This document shows, piece after piece, positions 26,341 to 35,477 of a DNA stretch of 64,000 bases; the first letter of the stretch is position 1; each line of letters starts with the position of its first letter. The notes below the pieces were generated by a model. The model searched no databases. It was not told the DNA's origin and saw only the letters and a list, made by a program, of their open reading frames with translations. The translations under genes and the position numbers were made by a program. Source of the stretch: Hymenobacter nitidus (GTDB taxonomy: Bacteria; Bacteroidota; Bacteroidia; Cytophagales; Hymenobacteraceae); the NCBI RefSeq assembly GCF_020447315.1, contig NZ_JAJADQ010000002.1:372001-436000 (forward strand), given 5' to 3'.

Positions 26341-27774
26341 ATGAAAAAACTCGATAAGCTGATTCTGCGCGCCTTCGCCGGGCCTTTCCTGCTCACCTTC
26401 GCCGTGGTGCAGTTCATTCTGCTCATGGTCACCCTGCTTAAGTACATGGATGACCTGATCGGCAAGGATCTGGGCTGGCAGGTGATTAGCAAGCTGCTTC
26501 TGATGTTCAGCGTGATTACCATTCCTACGGCGCTGCCGCTGGCCGTGCTGCTCTCGTCCCTGATGACTTATGGCACCTTGGGGGAGCACCACGAGCTGAC
26601 GGCCATCAAGAGCTCCGGCATTTCGCTGCTCCGCATCCTGCGCCCGGTCCTGATTGTGAGCGTGCTGCTGACGGGCCTGGCCTTCTGGTTTAACAACCGT
26701 ATTGTGCCCAGCGCCAACCTGGAAACTTTCAGCCTGCTCTGGGACGTGCGCCAGCAGAAGCTGGCCCTGGATATCCGGGAGGGGGTGTTCTACAACGGCC
26801 TGCCCGGCTACACGATTAAAGTAAACAAGAAGGAAGGCGAAAACGGCGACCTGCTCAAGGGCGTCATGATCTACGACCATACCAACGGGCGCGGCAACTC
26901 CACCGTGATTCTGGCCGACTCGGGCCGCATGTTTACCCGCTTCGGCGGTAGCTACCTGGGCCTGGAGCTCTACCACGGCCGCACCTACGTCGAGCAGCCC
27001 GACTCGCGCGACCGGTCCGGGGCCAGCTTCATCCGCCAGGGGTTCGACCGCAACCTGATTACTTTCTCGCTGGCGTCTTTCGACCTGGGGCGGACCAAAA
27101 AGGAGCTGTTTGCCGAGAACAAGATGATGAAGAACATCCCGGAGCTCGAGCATTTCACCGACTCGCTGCACAACAAGCTGGTGACCGAGCGGCGCACGTT
27201 TCCGCGCCAGCTCAATCCCTACTACACCTACATCCGACTCGATACCACCGGCCGAGCCCTCAACCGGCGGGTGGAAGGCTGGCAGGTGCCCCCCACGAAA
27301 TTGCCCGTGCTCAACACAACCTTGGTCGACCAGGCCGAAAACCGGGTGCGTAACCTGCGCACCTACGTAGGCCAAAGCACTGAGCATATGAGTAACCTGG
27401 CCAAAGAAGCCGGCAACTTCCGCATCGAAATCTACAAGAAGTACACTCAGTCGGTGGCGGTGCTGCTCATGTTCCTGATTGGTGCGCCGTTAGGAACCAT
27501 CATCAAAAAAGGCGGTTTGGGCGTGCCAGTGCTTATTTCCATCGTCTTCTTTATCGTGTACTACGTGCTGTCCATCATCGGCGAGAAGTATGGCCGGGAG
27601 GGGGTGATGCCCGTGGGAGCCGGGGTGTGGATGGCCACGCTGCTGCTGTTGCCCGTGGGCTTGTTTTTCCTCAACCAGGCCCGCCGCGACTCCGGCCTGC
27701 TGGAAACCGACATCTGGGGTCGGCTGTTCCGCAAAATCAAGCTGCCCTTCCGCGGCTACAAGCGGGCCGCTTAG
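26341..27774 (+). CDS. LptF/LptG family permease
   Basis: 477 residues. Six membrane segments in the LptF/G arrangement: three N-terminal (LILRAFAGPFLLTFAVVQF, LLLMFSVITIPTALPLAVLL, LRPVLIVSVLLTGLAFWF), a large periplasmic beta-jellyroll region (about 120-350), and three C-terminal (SVAVLLMFLIGAPLG, VLISIVFFIVYYVLSIIG, WMATLLLLPVGLFFL). It extracts LPS from the inner membrane together with LptB. I cannot decide between LptF and LptG. A GTG nine bases upstream is an alternative start. Confidence 0.88.
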   Translation: MKKLDKLILRAFAGPFLLTFAVVQFILLMVTLLKYMDDLIGKDLGWQVISKLLLMFSVITIPTALPLAVLLSSLMTYGTLGEHHELTAIKSSGISLLRILRPVLIVSVLLTGLAFWFNNRIVPSANLETFSLLWDVRQQKLALDIREGVFYNGLPGYTIKVNKKEGENGDLLKGVMIYDHTNGRGNSTVILADSGRMFTRFGGSYLGLELYHGRTYVEQPDSRDRSGASFIRQGFDRNLITFSLASFDLGRTKKELFAENKMMKNIPELEHFTDSLHNKLVTERRTFPRQLNPYYTYIRLDTTGRALNRRVEGWQVPPTKLPVLNTTLVDQAENRVRNLRTYVGQSTEHMSNLAKEAGNFRIEIYKKYTQSVAVLLMFLIGAPLGTIIKKGGLGVPVLISIVFFIVYYVLSIIGEKYGREGVMPVGAGVWMATLLLLPVGLFFLNQARRDSGLLETDIWGRLFRKIKLPFRGYKRAA

Positions 27775-27872
27775 CTTGGCTGGCGGCGGGCCTTGCGCGC
27801 TGCGTTTTGAGTCTTGGTTGCCAGCAGGAAGCGGAAAACAAAAAACGAAGTACCATAAACCGGGAAAAATCG

Positions 27873-27880
27873 TACCTTTG
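27873..27880 (+). promoter_or_regulatory. TAnnTTTG -7 box (TACCTTTG) of rpsO
   Basis: A perfect -7 element 69 bp before the rpsO ATG. No TTG lies at the expected -33 position. Confidence 0.55.
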
Positions 27881-27948
27881 CAGCCACCCCGAGGTGCGGG
27901 GTGACTTTTTTCATTTTTAAATCCAAGACGGGGAAAACCTATCTGCCG

Positions 27949-28224
27949 ATGAAACTCACTACCGCATTAAAGCAGGAAATTTTCGCGAAGAATAGCCTGA
28001 CCAAAACCGCAACCGATACTGGTTCGGCTGAATCGCAAATTGCTCTGTTTTCGCACCGCATCAACCACCTGACCGAGCACTTGAAGGTGAACAAGAAAGA
28101 CTTCTCGACCCGTCTGGGCCTGTTGAAGCTCGTTGGTAAGCGTCGCCGTCTGCTGGACTACCTGCAGCACCGCGAAATCAACCGCTACCGCGCGATTATC
28201 AAAGAGCTGGGTATCCGCAAGTAA
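27949..28224 (+). CDS. rpsO: 30S ribosomal protein S15
   Basis: 91 residues from the ATG at 27949. [22 protein letters not shown] and [19 protein letters not shown] are the uS15 core. uS15 is a primary binder of the 16S central domain and represses its own mRNA in E. coli. The rpsO-pnp order is widely conserved. A terminator separates the two here. Confidence 0.97.
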   Translation: MKLTTALKQEIFAKNSLTKTATDTGSAESQIALFSHRINHLTEHLKVNKKDFSTRLGLLKLVGKRRRLLDYLQHREINRYRAIIKELGIRK

Positions 28225-28235
28225 CCTCGCCCTAT

Positions 28236-28279
28236 TGGAGCAGGGAGCCTTTTGACGAAGGTTCCCTGCTCTTTTTTTG
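28236..28279 (+). terminator. rpsO terminator
   Basis: GAGCAGGGAGCCTT / AAGGTTCCCTGCTC (one wobble) followed by seven T residues, 14 bp past the rpsO stop. Confidence 0.88.
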
Positions 28280-28418
28280 GCCTAGCTGGTAACGAATCGG
28301 TGCCAGCGGGTTGTTGCCCCTACGATTCCTGCTTACCCAGAGCAAAAGGAGGTCCGATGCCGGACTTCGTTTTTCCAGGCTGCTCGCCCGCTGTCGCTTT
28401 TTCAAGCAAACTGAGAAG

Positions 28419-30584
28419 ATGCCCAATTACACCGCTATTACCAAAAGCATTACCCTGCCCGATGGTCGGCAGATTTCCATCGAAACCGGCAAGCTGGCCA
28501 AATTCGCGGATGGCGCCGTCGTTGTGCGCCTCGGCGACGCCATGCTGCTGGCTACCGTCGTGTCGCAGCCCAGCGCCCGGGGCGACGTGGATTTTCTGCC
28601 CCTGTCAGTAGATTACCAAGAGAAGTTCGGCGGTGCCGGCAACATTCCCGGCTCGTTTCAGCGTCGTGAAGGCCGCCTCTCGGACTACGAAATCCTGGTG
28701 TGCCGCATCGTAGACCGCATCCTGCGCCCGATGTTCCCCAAGGACTATCACTACGAGGTGCAGGTAATGATTACTCTGATTTCGGCCGATAAGACCGTGC
28801 AACCCGATGCTTTGGCCGCTTTGGCTGCCTCGGCTGCTCTGTCGATTTCGGATATTCCCTTCGCCGGCCCCATCTCGGAGGTTCGCGTGGCCCGCATCGA
28901 CGGCAAGCTGCAGATCAACCCGCTGACGGCCGACATTGCCCGCGCCGACATCGACCTGATTGTAGGCGCCACCGCTGATTCGGTTGCCATGGTGGAAGGT
29001 GAGATGAACGAAGTGAGCGAGGAAGAAATGGTGGAAGCCATTGCCTTTGCCCACGAAGCCATCAAGGAGCAGGTGCGCGTGCAATTGGAGCTGGCCGCTG
29101 CAGTGGAGAAATCTCACACCAAGCGCGAGTACCCCAAGTACGAAGAAAACGACGATCTGAAAAAGCGCATCCACGAGGGTGTGTACGAGCATGCCTACAA
29201 GGTGGCCCAGTCGGGCAATACCAGCAAAGCCGGCCGTAAGGAAGGTTTTGGTGCCATCAAGAAGTCGCTGACTGAGAAACTGCTGGAAGAGCAGCCCGAA
29301 CTGGACATGAAAATGTTCGGTCGCTACTATTCTTCGGCTGAGAAGAAAGCTATCCGCGACATGATGATCAAAGAGCGCACCCGCCTCGATGGTCGTCAGC
29401 TTACCGAAATCCGCCCCATTTGGAGCGAGGTGAATTACCTGCCTGGTGCCCATGGTTCGGCTTTGTTCACCCGCGGCGAAACCCAGTCCTTGACCACGGT
29501 GGCCCTGGGCACCAAGCTCGATGAGCAGATCATCGACACGGCCATGACTTCGGGCTACAGCAAATTCATGCTGCACTACAACTTCCCGGCCTTCTCGACC
29601 GGTGAGGTGAAGCCCAACCGCGGCCCCGGCCGCCGCGAAATCGGCCACGGCAACCTGGCGCTGCGCTCGTTGAAGAAGGTAATGCCTTCGGACGACGAGA
29701 ACCCCTACACCGTGCGGATCGTGTCGGACATCCTGGAGTCGAACGGCTCGTCGTCGATGGCGACGGTTTGCGCCGGCTCGATGGCGTTGATGGACGCTGG
29801 TATTCCCGTGCGCGCGGCCGTTTCGGGCATTGCCATGGGCCTCGTGCAGGACAAGGAAACCGGCGAATACGCCGTGCTGTCCGACATCCTGGGCGATGAG
29901 GACCACCTCGGCGACATGGACTTCAAAGTGACCGGCACCGAGAAAGGTATCGTCGCTTGCCAGATGGACATCAAAATCCAGGGCTTGAGCGCCGAAATTA
30001 TGACGGCCGCGCTGCACCAGGCCCGTGAGGGTCGTCTGCACATTCTGCGCGAAATGGCCAAGACCATCAGCCAGCCCGCTGCCGAGCTGAAGCCGCATAC
30101 GCCCCGCTCGCACAAGATGCTGATTGACAAAGAATACATCGGCGCCGTAATCGGACCCGGTGGCAAAGTCATTCAGCAGATCCAGAAGGATACCAACGCC
30201 ACGGTTATTATCGAGGAGAAGGACGAGAAAGGCCACGTGAGCATCTACGCTTCCAACCAGGAAGACATGGAGGCCGCCATCGGCCGCATCCGGGCCATTG
30301 CCGCCACGCCCGAAGTAGGCGAGACCTACAAAGGCAAAGTGCGCAGCATTCAGCCCTACGGTGCCTTCGTGGAAATTATGCCGGGCAAAGACGGTCTGTT
30401 GCACATTTCTGAGGTGTCGCACGACCGCCTGGCCACGCTGGAAGGCGTACTGGAAGTAGGTCAGGAAATCGACGTGAAGCTGCTCGACATCGACAAGAAA
30501 ACGGGTAAATACCGCTTGTCGCGCAAGGTATTGCTGCCCAAGCCCGAGCGAGCCGCCAGCAGTAACGGCGAAGCGCAGGCCTAA
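28419..30584 (+). CDS. pnp: Polyribonucleotide nucleotidyltransferase (PNPase)
   Basis: 721 residues from the ATG at 28419. Two RNase PH domains ([35 protein letters not shown], with SYSGG-like [23 protein letters not shown]), an alpha-helical linker, then KH ([18 protein letters not shown]) and S1 ([20 protein letters not shown]). It degrades RNA from the 3' end using phosphate. The reading frame is open 36 codons upstream, but the family N-terminus is at 28419. Confidence 0.97.
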   Translation: MPNYTAITKSITLPDGRQISIETGKLAKFADGAVVVRLGDAMLLATVVSQPSARGDVDFLPLSVDYQEKFGGAGNIPGSFQRREGRLSDYEILVCRIVDRILRPMFPKDYHYEVQVMITLISADKTVQPDALAALAASAALSISDIPFAGPISEVRVARIDGKLQINPLTADIARADIDLIVGATADSVAMVEGEMNEVSEEEMVEAIAFAHEAIKEQVRVQLELAAAVEKSHTKREYPKYEENDDLKKRIHEGVYEHAYKVAQSGNTSKAGRKEGFGAIKKSLTEKLLEEQPELDMKMFGRYYSSAEKKAIRDMMIKERTRLDGRQLTEIRPIWSEVNYLPGAHGSALFTRGETQSLTTVALGTKLDEQIIDTAMTSGYSKFMLHYNFPAFSTGEVKPNRGPGRREIGHGNLALRSLKKVMPSDDENPYTVRIVSDILESNGSSSMATVCAGSMALMDAGIPVRAAVSGIAMGLVQDKETGEYAVLSDILGDEDHLGDMDFKVTGTEKGIVACQMDIKIQGLSAEIMTAALHQAREGRLHILREMAKTISQPAAELKPHTPRSHKMLIDKEYIGAVIGPGGKVIQQIQKDTNATVIIEEKDEKGHVSIYASNQEDMEAAIGRIRAIAATPEVGETYKGKVRSIQPYGAFVEIMPGKDGLLHISEVSHDRLATLEGVLEVGQEIDVKLLDIDKKTGKYRLSRKVLLPKPERAASSNGEAQA

Positions 30585-30609
30585 GCAATTTCCTGCAGTA
30601 GAACTTTCG

Positions 30610-30647
30610 CGGGTATCGGTATGTTGGTCACAATTAGCCGATACCCG
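30610..30647 (+). other. Hairpin between pnp and rpoD
   Basis: CGGGTATCGG (30610-30619) pairs with CCGATACCCG (30638-30647) around an 18-nt loop, without a T-run. It could be a weak terminator, an mRNA end-protecting stem for pnp, or an element in the rpoD leader. Confidence 0.45.
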
Positions 30648-30700
30648 TAAAAGGGACACGATTTTAACATTTTCAGAAATACTCTACTTCCGCGCCCGCA

Positions 30701-31564
30701 ATGAGACAGCTAAAGATCAGCAAGCAAATCACCAACCGCGAAAGCCAGTCGCTGGATAAATACCTCCAGGAAATTGGCAAGGTGGATTTGCTAACCCCCG
30801 ACGAGGAGGTAACGCTGGCGCAACGCATTCGAGAAGGCGACCAGCAAGCGCTGGAAAAGCTGACCAAAGCCAACCTTCGCTTCGTGGTGTCGGTGGCCAA
30901 ACAATACCAGAACCAGGGCTTGTCGCTGGGGGACTTGATCAACGAGGGCAACCTGGGTTTGATCAAAGCGGCCAAGCGTTTCGACGAAACCCGGGGCTTT
31001 AAGTTCATTTCTTACGCCGTATGGTGGATTCGCCAGTCGATTCTGCAGGCTTTGGCTGAGCAGTCCCGTATTGTGCGCCTGCCCCTGAACCGCGTCGGTT
31101 CGCTGAATAAGATTTCCAAGTCGTTTTCCGAGCTAGAGCAGAAATTCGAGCGGGAGCCCTCGCCCGAAGAAATTGCCGAAGTACTGGAGCTCACGACTTC
31201 CGAAGTAGTGGATACGCTCAAGATTTCGGGCCGCCACGTGTCGGTAGATGCTCCCTTCGTACAAGGCGAGGAGAACCGTCTGCTGGACGTGCTGGAAAAC
31301 GAAGACGAGGAGAGCCCCGATACCGGCCTGATGAACGACTCGCTCCGCAAGGAAGTGCAGCGCGCCCTGAGCACGCTCACCAAGCGCGAAGCCGACGTGA
31401 TTACGCTGTATTTCGGCCTCAACGGCGAGCATTCCCTCACGCTGGAAGAAATCGGCGAGAAATTCAACCTGACCCGCGAGCGGGTTCGCCAGATCAAAGA
31501 AAAAGCCATTCGCCGCCTGCGCCACACCTCGCGCAGCAAGGCTCTGAAACCATACCTGGGATAA
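30701..31564 (+). CDS. rpoD: Primary sigma factor RpoD/SigA, Bacteroidota type
   Basis: 287 residues. Region 1.2 ([21 protein letters not shown]), 2.x ([46 protein letters not shown]), 3.x and 4.2 with the -35-binding helix ([24 protein letters not shown]). It lacks region 1.1 and the long non-conserved insert of E. coli sigma-70, typical for the Bacteroidota housekeeping sigma that reads TTG/TAnnTTTG promoters. Monocistronic with its own terminator. Confidence 0.95.
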   Translation: MRQLKISKQITNRESQSLDKYLQEIGKVDLLTPDEEVTLAQRIREGDQQALEKLTKANLRFVVSVAKQYQNQGLSLGDLINEGNLGLIKAAKRFDETRGFKFISYAVWWIRQSILQALAEQSRIVRLPLNRVGSLNKISKSFSELEQKFEREPSPEEIAEVLELTTSEVVDTLKISGRHVSVDAPFVQGEENRLLDVLENEDEESPDTGLMNDSLRKEVQRALSTLTKREADVITLYFGLNGEHSLTLEEIGEKFNLTRERVRQIKEKAIRRLRHTSRSKALKPYLG

Positions 31565-31585
31565 GTTTTTTACTTATCCACCGAG

Positions 31586-31617
31586 AAAAACCCCAGCAGA
31601 ACGTTGGGGTTTTTCTT
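31586..31617. terminator. rpoD terminator
   Basis: AAAAACCCCA / TGGGGTTTTT perfect 10-bp stem, loop of about 9 nt, T-run inside and after. Confidence 0.85.
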
Positions 31618-31789
31618 TGTAGTTCAGTGAGCTGAATTCGAAAAATCCAAAGTAGTCCGGGAAACGGCCATGCGTGGTATGCCGCTGGGGCAGGTGCCCT
31701 GACGTTTAGGCATATTCTCATCTATGGCTCAGTTTCGGCTAGGCACTAACGAATGTTAGCGGCCAGCGGGCGAAAAGCTGCGGGAAGCT

Positions 31790-31797
31790 TACTTTTG
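31790..31797 (+). promoter_or_regulatory. TAnnTTTG -7 box (TACTTTTG) of trxB
   Basis: A perfect -7 element 26 bp before the trxB ATG. No clear -33 TTG at 17-23 nt. The short leader is consistent with other genes here. Confidence 0.55.
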
Positions 31798-31823
31798 CAG
31801 TTCAAATTGCCATACCTACCCTC

Positions 31824-32768
31824 ATGGAGAATACCACGGAACACGTGAAGTGTCTGATTATCGGTTCGGGGCCCGCGGGCTATACGGCCGCTATATATGC
31901 CGCCCGGGCCAACATTGCGCCGGTGATGTACCAGGGTTTGCAGCCCGGTGGTCAGCTGACCATTACCAACGACGTAGAAAACTTCCCCGGCTACCCCGAC
32001 GGCGTGATGGGCCCGGAAATGATGGAAGATCTGAAAAAGCAGGCCGCCCGCTTCGGCACCGACATCCGTTACGGCCTGGCTACGGCCGTGGACTTTTCGG
32101 GCCATCCGCACCGCGTGACTATCGACGAAAACAAGCAGATTACCGCTGATGCCGTCATTATTGCCACGGGCGCATCGGCCAAGTGGCTGGGCCTGGAGTC
32201 GGAGGCGCGGCTGAACGGCTCGGGCGTGTCGGCCTGCGCCGTGTGCGACGGGTTCTTCTACCGCGGCAAGGACGTGGCCATTGTGGGCGCCGGTGATACG
32301 GCGGCTGAGGAGGCTACCTACCTGGCCAATCTGTGCAACAAGGTGTATATGCTGGTGCGCAAAGGCGAGATGCGCGCCTCGAAAATCATGCAGAAGCGCG
32401 TACTGGATAATCCTAAGATTGAGGTGCTCTTCGATACGGCCACCGACGAGATTCTGGGGCAGTTTGCCGTGGAGGGCGTGCGGGTGAAAAACCTGCTCAC
32501 GCACGAAACGCGCGAGTTGACCGTTGAAGGCTTTTTCGTGGCCATTGGTCACGAGCCCAACTCCAAGATATTCCAGCCCTTCCTGCACCACGACGAGCAG
32601 GGCTACCTGAAAACGATTCCCGGCTCGGCCAAAACCAACGTGGATGGCGTCTTTGCCTGCGGCGACGTGCAGGACTTCACCTACCGCCAGGCCGTGACGG
32701 CCGCCGGTTCGGGCTGCATGGCCGCCCTGGACGCCGAGCGGTACCTGGCCGCGCTGGGAGTACATTAG
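31824..32768 (+). CDS. trxB: Thioredoxin-disulfide reductase
   Basis: 314 residues. FAD-binding GSGPAGYTAAIYAAR, redox-active CAVCDG (Cys about 138 and 141), NADPH-binding VGAGDTAAEEA, and the C-terminal FAD motif GVFACGDVQD. A low-molecular-weight TrxR transferring electrons from NADPH to thioredoxin in the cytoplasm. An octamer-repeat array starts immediately after its stop codon. Confidence 0.96.
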   Translation: MENTTEHVKCLIIGSGPAGYTAAIYAARANIAPVMYQGLQPGGQLTITNDVENFPGYPDGVMGPEMMEDLKKQAARFGTDIRYGLATAVDFSGHPHRVTIDENKQITADAVIIATGASAKWLGLESEARLNGSGVSACAVCDGFFYRGKDVAIVGAGDTAAEEATYLANLCNKVYMLVRKGEMRASKIMQKRVLDNPKIEVLFDTATDEILGQFAVEGVRVKNLLTHETRELTVEGFFVAIGHEPNSKIFQPFLHHDEQGYLKTIPGSAKTNVDGVFACGDVQDFTYRQAVTAAGSGCMAALDAERYLAALGVH

Positions 32769-32800
32769 TGGTGAGATGGGGAGGTGGTGAGATGAGGAGT
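32769..32800. repeat. Octamer array, inverted orientation (4 units)
   Basis: Four consecutive 8-mers TGGTGAGA, TGGGGAGG, TGGTGAGA, TGAGGAGT directly follow the trxB stop. They are the inverted counterpart of the array at 32848-32887, with 47 bp between them. Confidence 0.75.
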
Positions 32801-32847
32801 TGTCGTTCCATTGGCGCAGTTTACGCCGCCTGAACAGCAACGCACCA

Positions 32848-32887
32848 TTTCACTACCTCACTACCTCACTGTTTCACCATCTCACCC
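32848..32887 (+). repeat. Octamer array NNTCACYN (5 units) in front of a TTG start
   Basis: Five perfect-period 8-mers: TTTCACTA, CCTCACTA, CCTCACTG, TTTCACCA, TCTCACCC. The array ends exactly 2 nt before a TTG codon at 32890 that is in frame with the M23 peptidase. The same spacing is found at tyrS and holA. Confidence 0.8.
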
Positions 32888-32889
32888 TT

Positions 32890-34017
32890 TTGCTCTTGTT
32901 GAAATTTGTGAACTACTGGCTGAGGCCTCTGCTGCTGGTCCTGATCCTGCTGGGATTGGGGGCGGAGCCGGTGCTGGCGCAGCGCCGCAAGGTGCCCCAG
33001 CCCAGGGCCAAGGCCGGCTCGGCGGGCAAGCAGAAAGACTTTTTCCGCATCAAGTCGCCCAAAATCCGGTATGTCCGCCCCGATACCACGGTGCTGATTG
33101 AAACCAAGGACCTGCCCGACGACAACTCGGACGAGGCCAAGTCGATTTTCTTCAATCCGGCCAAGAAGCTTTCCATCGTCAGTGAGGATACGACCACGCT
33201 GAACGAGGGCGAGCAGCAGATTGTGGAGATGTCGGAAGAAGTGCTCATTGACAGCTCCTGGATTAAGGTGGCCGGCTATTATGCTATCTGGGATACGCGC
33301 AACATCAACCCGTACCGGGTCGATGGCCGCCGTATCCGGGATACCCTGAACCTGCGGCTCATCGAACCGGAAAAGCAGCGCTTTGCCAAGATGCCCCTGC
33401 GCACGACCCCGCTGACGTCGGACTTCGGCTTCCGGGGCTACCGCTGGCACTACGGCGTGGACCTGGATCTGAACACCGGCGACTCGGTGCGGGCCGCGTT
33501 CGACGGCGTGGTTCGCATTTCGAAGTGGGACGGCGGCGGCTACGGCAACTACCTGCTGGTGCGCCACTACAACGGGGTGGAAACCCTCTACGGCCATCTG
33601 AGCAAGGCCCTGGTAGCACCCGGTACCTTCGTGAAAGCCGGGCAGCTGATTGGGCGCGGCGGCAGCACCGGCCGCAGCACCGGCTCCCACCTGCACTTTG
33701 AGGTGCGCTACGAGGGCAACCCCATCGACCCGGAGCGCATGTACGACTTTCCCGACTACAAGCTGCTCAAGGACAACTTCCAGATTACCTCGGCCCTGTT
33801 TGACTACTACAGCAAGGCCCTGAAGGCGAAAGCCGCCGCCAAGCAGCGCAGCGCCTCGGCCGCTTCCGCCGCCCGCCGCGTGGTCACCCACCGCATCCGG
33901 AGCGGCGACACAATTTCGGAAGTAGCCCAGAAGTACGGCGTGTCGCAGGCCCAAATCCGGCGGCTCAACGGCAACGTAAAAGTGCTGCGCCCCGGCAAAA
34001 CTCTGCGGATTAAGTAG
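32890..34017 (+). CDS. M23-family peptidoglycan hydrolase with LysM domain
   Basis: About 375 residues. Signal anchor/peptide (LRPLLLVLILLGLGAEPVLAQ), a linker, then an LytM/M23 zinc endopeptidase domain: HYGVDLDLNTGD, GYGNYLLVRHYNG, ETLYGHLSK and GSTGRSTGSHLHFEVR give the HxxxD and HxH ligands. A C-terminal LysM (about 330-375: HRIRSGDTISEVAQKYGVSQ) binds peptidoglycan. Periplasmic cell-wall remodelling, active or an NlpD-type activator; all ligands appear present. Start: TTG at 32890 is favoured because the octamer array ends 2 nt before it; TTG 32899 or GTG 32908 are alternatives. Confidence 0.88.
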   Translation: MLLLKFVNYWLRPLLLVLILLGLGAEPVLAQRRKVPQPRAKAGSAGKQKDFFRIKSPKIRYVRPDTTVLIETKDLPDDNSDEAKSIFFNPAKKLSIVSEDTTTLNEGEQQIVEMSEEVLIDSSWIKVAGYYAIWDTRNINPYRVDGRRIRDTLNLRLIEPEKQRFAKMPLRTTPLTSDFGFRGYRWHYGVDLDLNTGDSVRAAFDGVVRISKWDGGGYGNYLLVRHYNGVETLYGHLSKALVAPGTFVKAGQLIGRGGSTGRSTGSHLHFEVRYEGNPIDPERMYDFPDYKLLKDNFQITSALFDYYSKALKAKAAAKQRSASAASAARRVVTHRIRSGDTISEVAQKYGVSQAQIRRLNGNVKVLRPGKTLRIK

Positions 34018-34044
34018 GAGTGTTGCTTCAAAGTTCAATCGTCC

Positions 34045-34132
34045 GTCATGCTGAGCTTGCCGAAGCATCTCTACCGCAGCAGTAACTCTAATTACTATTG
34101 CGGTAGAGATGCTTCGGCAAGCTCAGCATGAC
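34045..34132. repeat. REPIN-like long inverted repeat, 34-bp perfect arms
   Basis: Arms 34045-34078 and 34099-34132 are perfect complements beginning GTCATGCTGAGC. The 20-nt centre has its own small dyad (AGTAA / TTACT). It lies just after the M23 gene and may also act as a terminator or mRNA stabiliser. It is related in its outer sequence to the repeat at 51016-51122. Confidence 0.85.
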
Positions 34133-34149
34133 GTTCTTTTAGGTTAAAT

Positions 34150-34177
34150 CATCACCCCACCTCACCACTCCACCCAC
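34150..34177 (+). repeat. Degenerate octamer array before bshB1
   Basis: CATCACCC, CCTCACCA and CTCCACCC units, with a 2-nt slip, end 4 nt before the bshB1 ATG. Similar in sequence to the arrays at 32848 and 54660 but imperfect. Confidence 0.5.
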
Positions 34178-34179
34178 CT

Positions 34180-34899
34180 ATGAAACTCGATATTCTGGCT
34201 TTTGGCGCCCACCCCGATGATGTAGAAATGTCGGCGGCCGGCACTTTGCTGGCGGCGGCGGCCCAGGGCAAGAAAATCGGTATCGTGGACTTCACCCGCG
34301 GGGAGCTGGGCACCCGGGGCACCCCGGCCACCCGGGCCACTGAGGCCGAGGCCGCCAGCCGTATTCTGGGCCTGAGTGCGCGGGAGAACCTGGGCCTGCC
34401 CGACGGCTTCTTCCGCAACGACCGGGAACATCAGCTGCCGCTTATTGCGGCCCTGCGCCGCTACCAGCCCGACGTGGTGCTCTGCAATGCCATTCAGGAC
34501 CGGCACCCCGACCACGGCCGCGGGGCCCAGTTGGCCTCGGAAGCCTGCTTTCTGAGCGGCCTGCGCATGATTGAAACCTTCGACGCCGACGGCCAGCCCC
34601 AGCAGCCCTGGCGCCCGCGCACCGTGTACCACTACATCCAGGACCGGCAGATTGCCCCCGACTTCGTGGTCGATATCTCCGAGTTCTGGCCCGGCAAGTG
34701 GGCGTCCATCCAGGCCTACAAAACCCAGTTCTTCGACCCTGACAGTCAGGAACCCGTGACCTACCTCTCCACGCCGGTCTTCACGCAGTTTATGGAAGCC
34801 CGGGCCCGGGAGTTCGGCCACATCATCGGCGTCGAGTTTGGGGAAGGCTTTACCCGGCAGCGCCCCGTGGGCGTGCGCGATATTACGGCGCTGATTTAG
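34180..34899 (+). CDS. bshB1: Bacillithiol biosynthesis deacetylase BshB1
   Basis: 239 residues of the PIG-L/LmbE fold. Zinc site AHPDDVE (residues about 10-16) and a later HPDHGRGA. LDILAFGAHPDDVEMSAAGT, DFTRGELGTRGT and NLGLPDGFF are typical of BshB1. It removes the acetyl group of GlcNAc-malate in bacillithiol synthesis, so this organism probably makes bacillithiol. The other pathway genes (bshA, bshC) are not in the window. Confidence 0.92.
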   Translation: MKLDILAFGAHPDDVEMSAAGTLLAAAAQGKKIGIVDFTRGELGTRGTPATRATEAEAASRILGLSARENLGLPDGFFRNDREHQLPLIAALRRYQPDVVLCNAIQDRHPDHGRGAQLASEACFLSGLRMIETFDADGQPQQPWRPRTVYHYIQDRQIAPDFVVDISEFWPGKWASIQAYKTQFFDPDSQEPVTYLSTPVFTQFMEARAREFGHIIGVEFGEGFTRQRPVGVRDITALI

Positions 34900-34929
34900 T
34901 GCCGTATTTCCTGCCCCACGTAGTTTCTA

Positions 34930-34937
34930 TAGATTTG
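34930..34937 (+). promoter_or_regulatory. TAnnTTTG -7 box (TAGATTTG)
   Basis: A perfect -7 element 15 bp before the ATG at 34953, implying a very short leader. Confidence 0.5.
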
Positions 34938-34952
34938 ATGTAGAGCAACCCT

Positions 34953-35402
34953 ATGACAAATGGAGAAGCAAGCCATAGTATCCACAATGTTGCTTTGGTG
35001 TATCTAGAGGAGGTAGACCAGGAGTATAAAGTTGAGATGGTAGATACTGTTAAAGTAGCTGAAGGCTATAAGCTAGTTTCTATTCCTTTCTTCGCTAAAC
35101 ACCTGGCCCTGGACGATGTCGTGGCGGTAGAGAATGAAGATGGTATCCATTATTTCGATGATATCATTATTACGTCAGGGCGTAGCGTAGTTAGAATTGT
35201 GTTTTTTGATAAAAAATCAATTGAAGGTACTATAAGCGTAATGCAGAGCCTTGGAGCTACTCCATACCGATATTTCGACACTGTACTTTTTGCCTTCGAT
35301 ATTCCTGTCACCATCGACTACGCTCCAATAAAGCGGTTTTTAGCAAGTGAATCATCTGATGATTCTTGGTCTTACGAAGAAGCATGTTTAGGATGGAAAT
35401 AA
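34953..35402 (+). CDS. DUF4265-like protein, AT-rich
   Basis: 149 residues. The layout (YKVEMVDTVKVAEGYKLVSI, PFFAKHLALDDVVAVENEDG, SGRSVVRIVFF, then a short-helix region and FAFDIPVTIDY) fits the DUF4265 family, which has no known function and often sits beside toxin/immunity or orphan loci. The gene is visibly richer in A and T than its neighbours, suggesting recent acquisition. No signal peptide. The 75 bp after the stop shows no terminator. Confidence 0.6.
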   Translation: MTNGEASHSIHNVALVYLEEVDQEYKVEMVDTVKVAEGYKLVSIPFFAKHLALDDVVAVENEDGIHYFDDIIITSGRSVVRIVFFDKKSIEGTISVMQSLGATPYRYFDTVLFAFDIPVTIDYAPIKRFLASESSDDSWSYEEACLGWK

Positions 35403-35477
35403 ATTAAGGCAGCAAAACATCTGCTCCAATTCCGGGGTGGAACGACGCTGAAGCCTCGGGCTATTTATCCGCTATAA

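Noticed and set aside
28605..30659. 684-codon minus-strand frame over pnp
   Set aside because: Antisense shadow of PNPase; no family resemblance.
32848..32887. Octamer array considered as a CRISPR array
   Set aside because: Units are 8 bp with no spacers and no cas genes.
34045..34132. Inverted repeat considered as terminal repeats of an insertion sequence
   Set aside because: Only 20 nt lie between the arms, so no transposase can be present. It fits a REPIN-like element.
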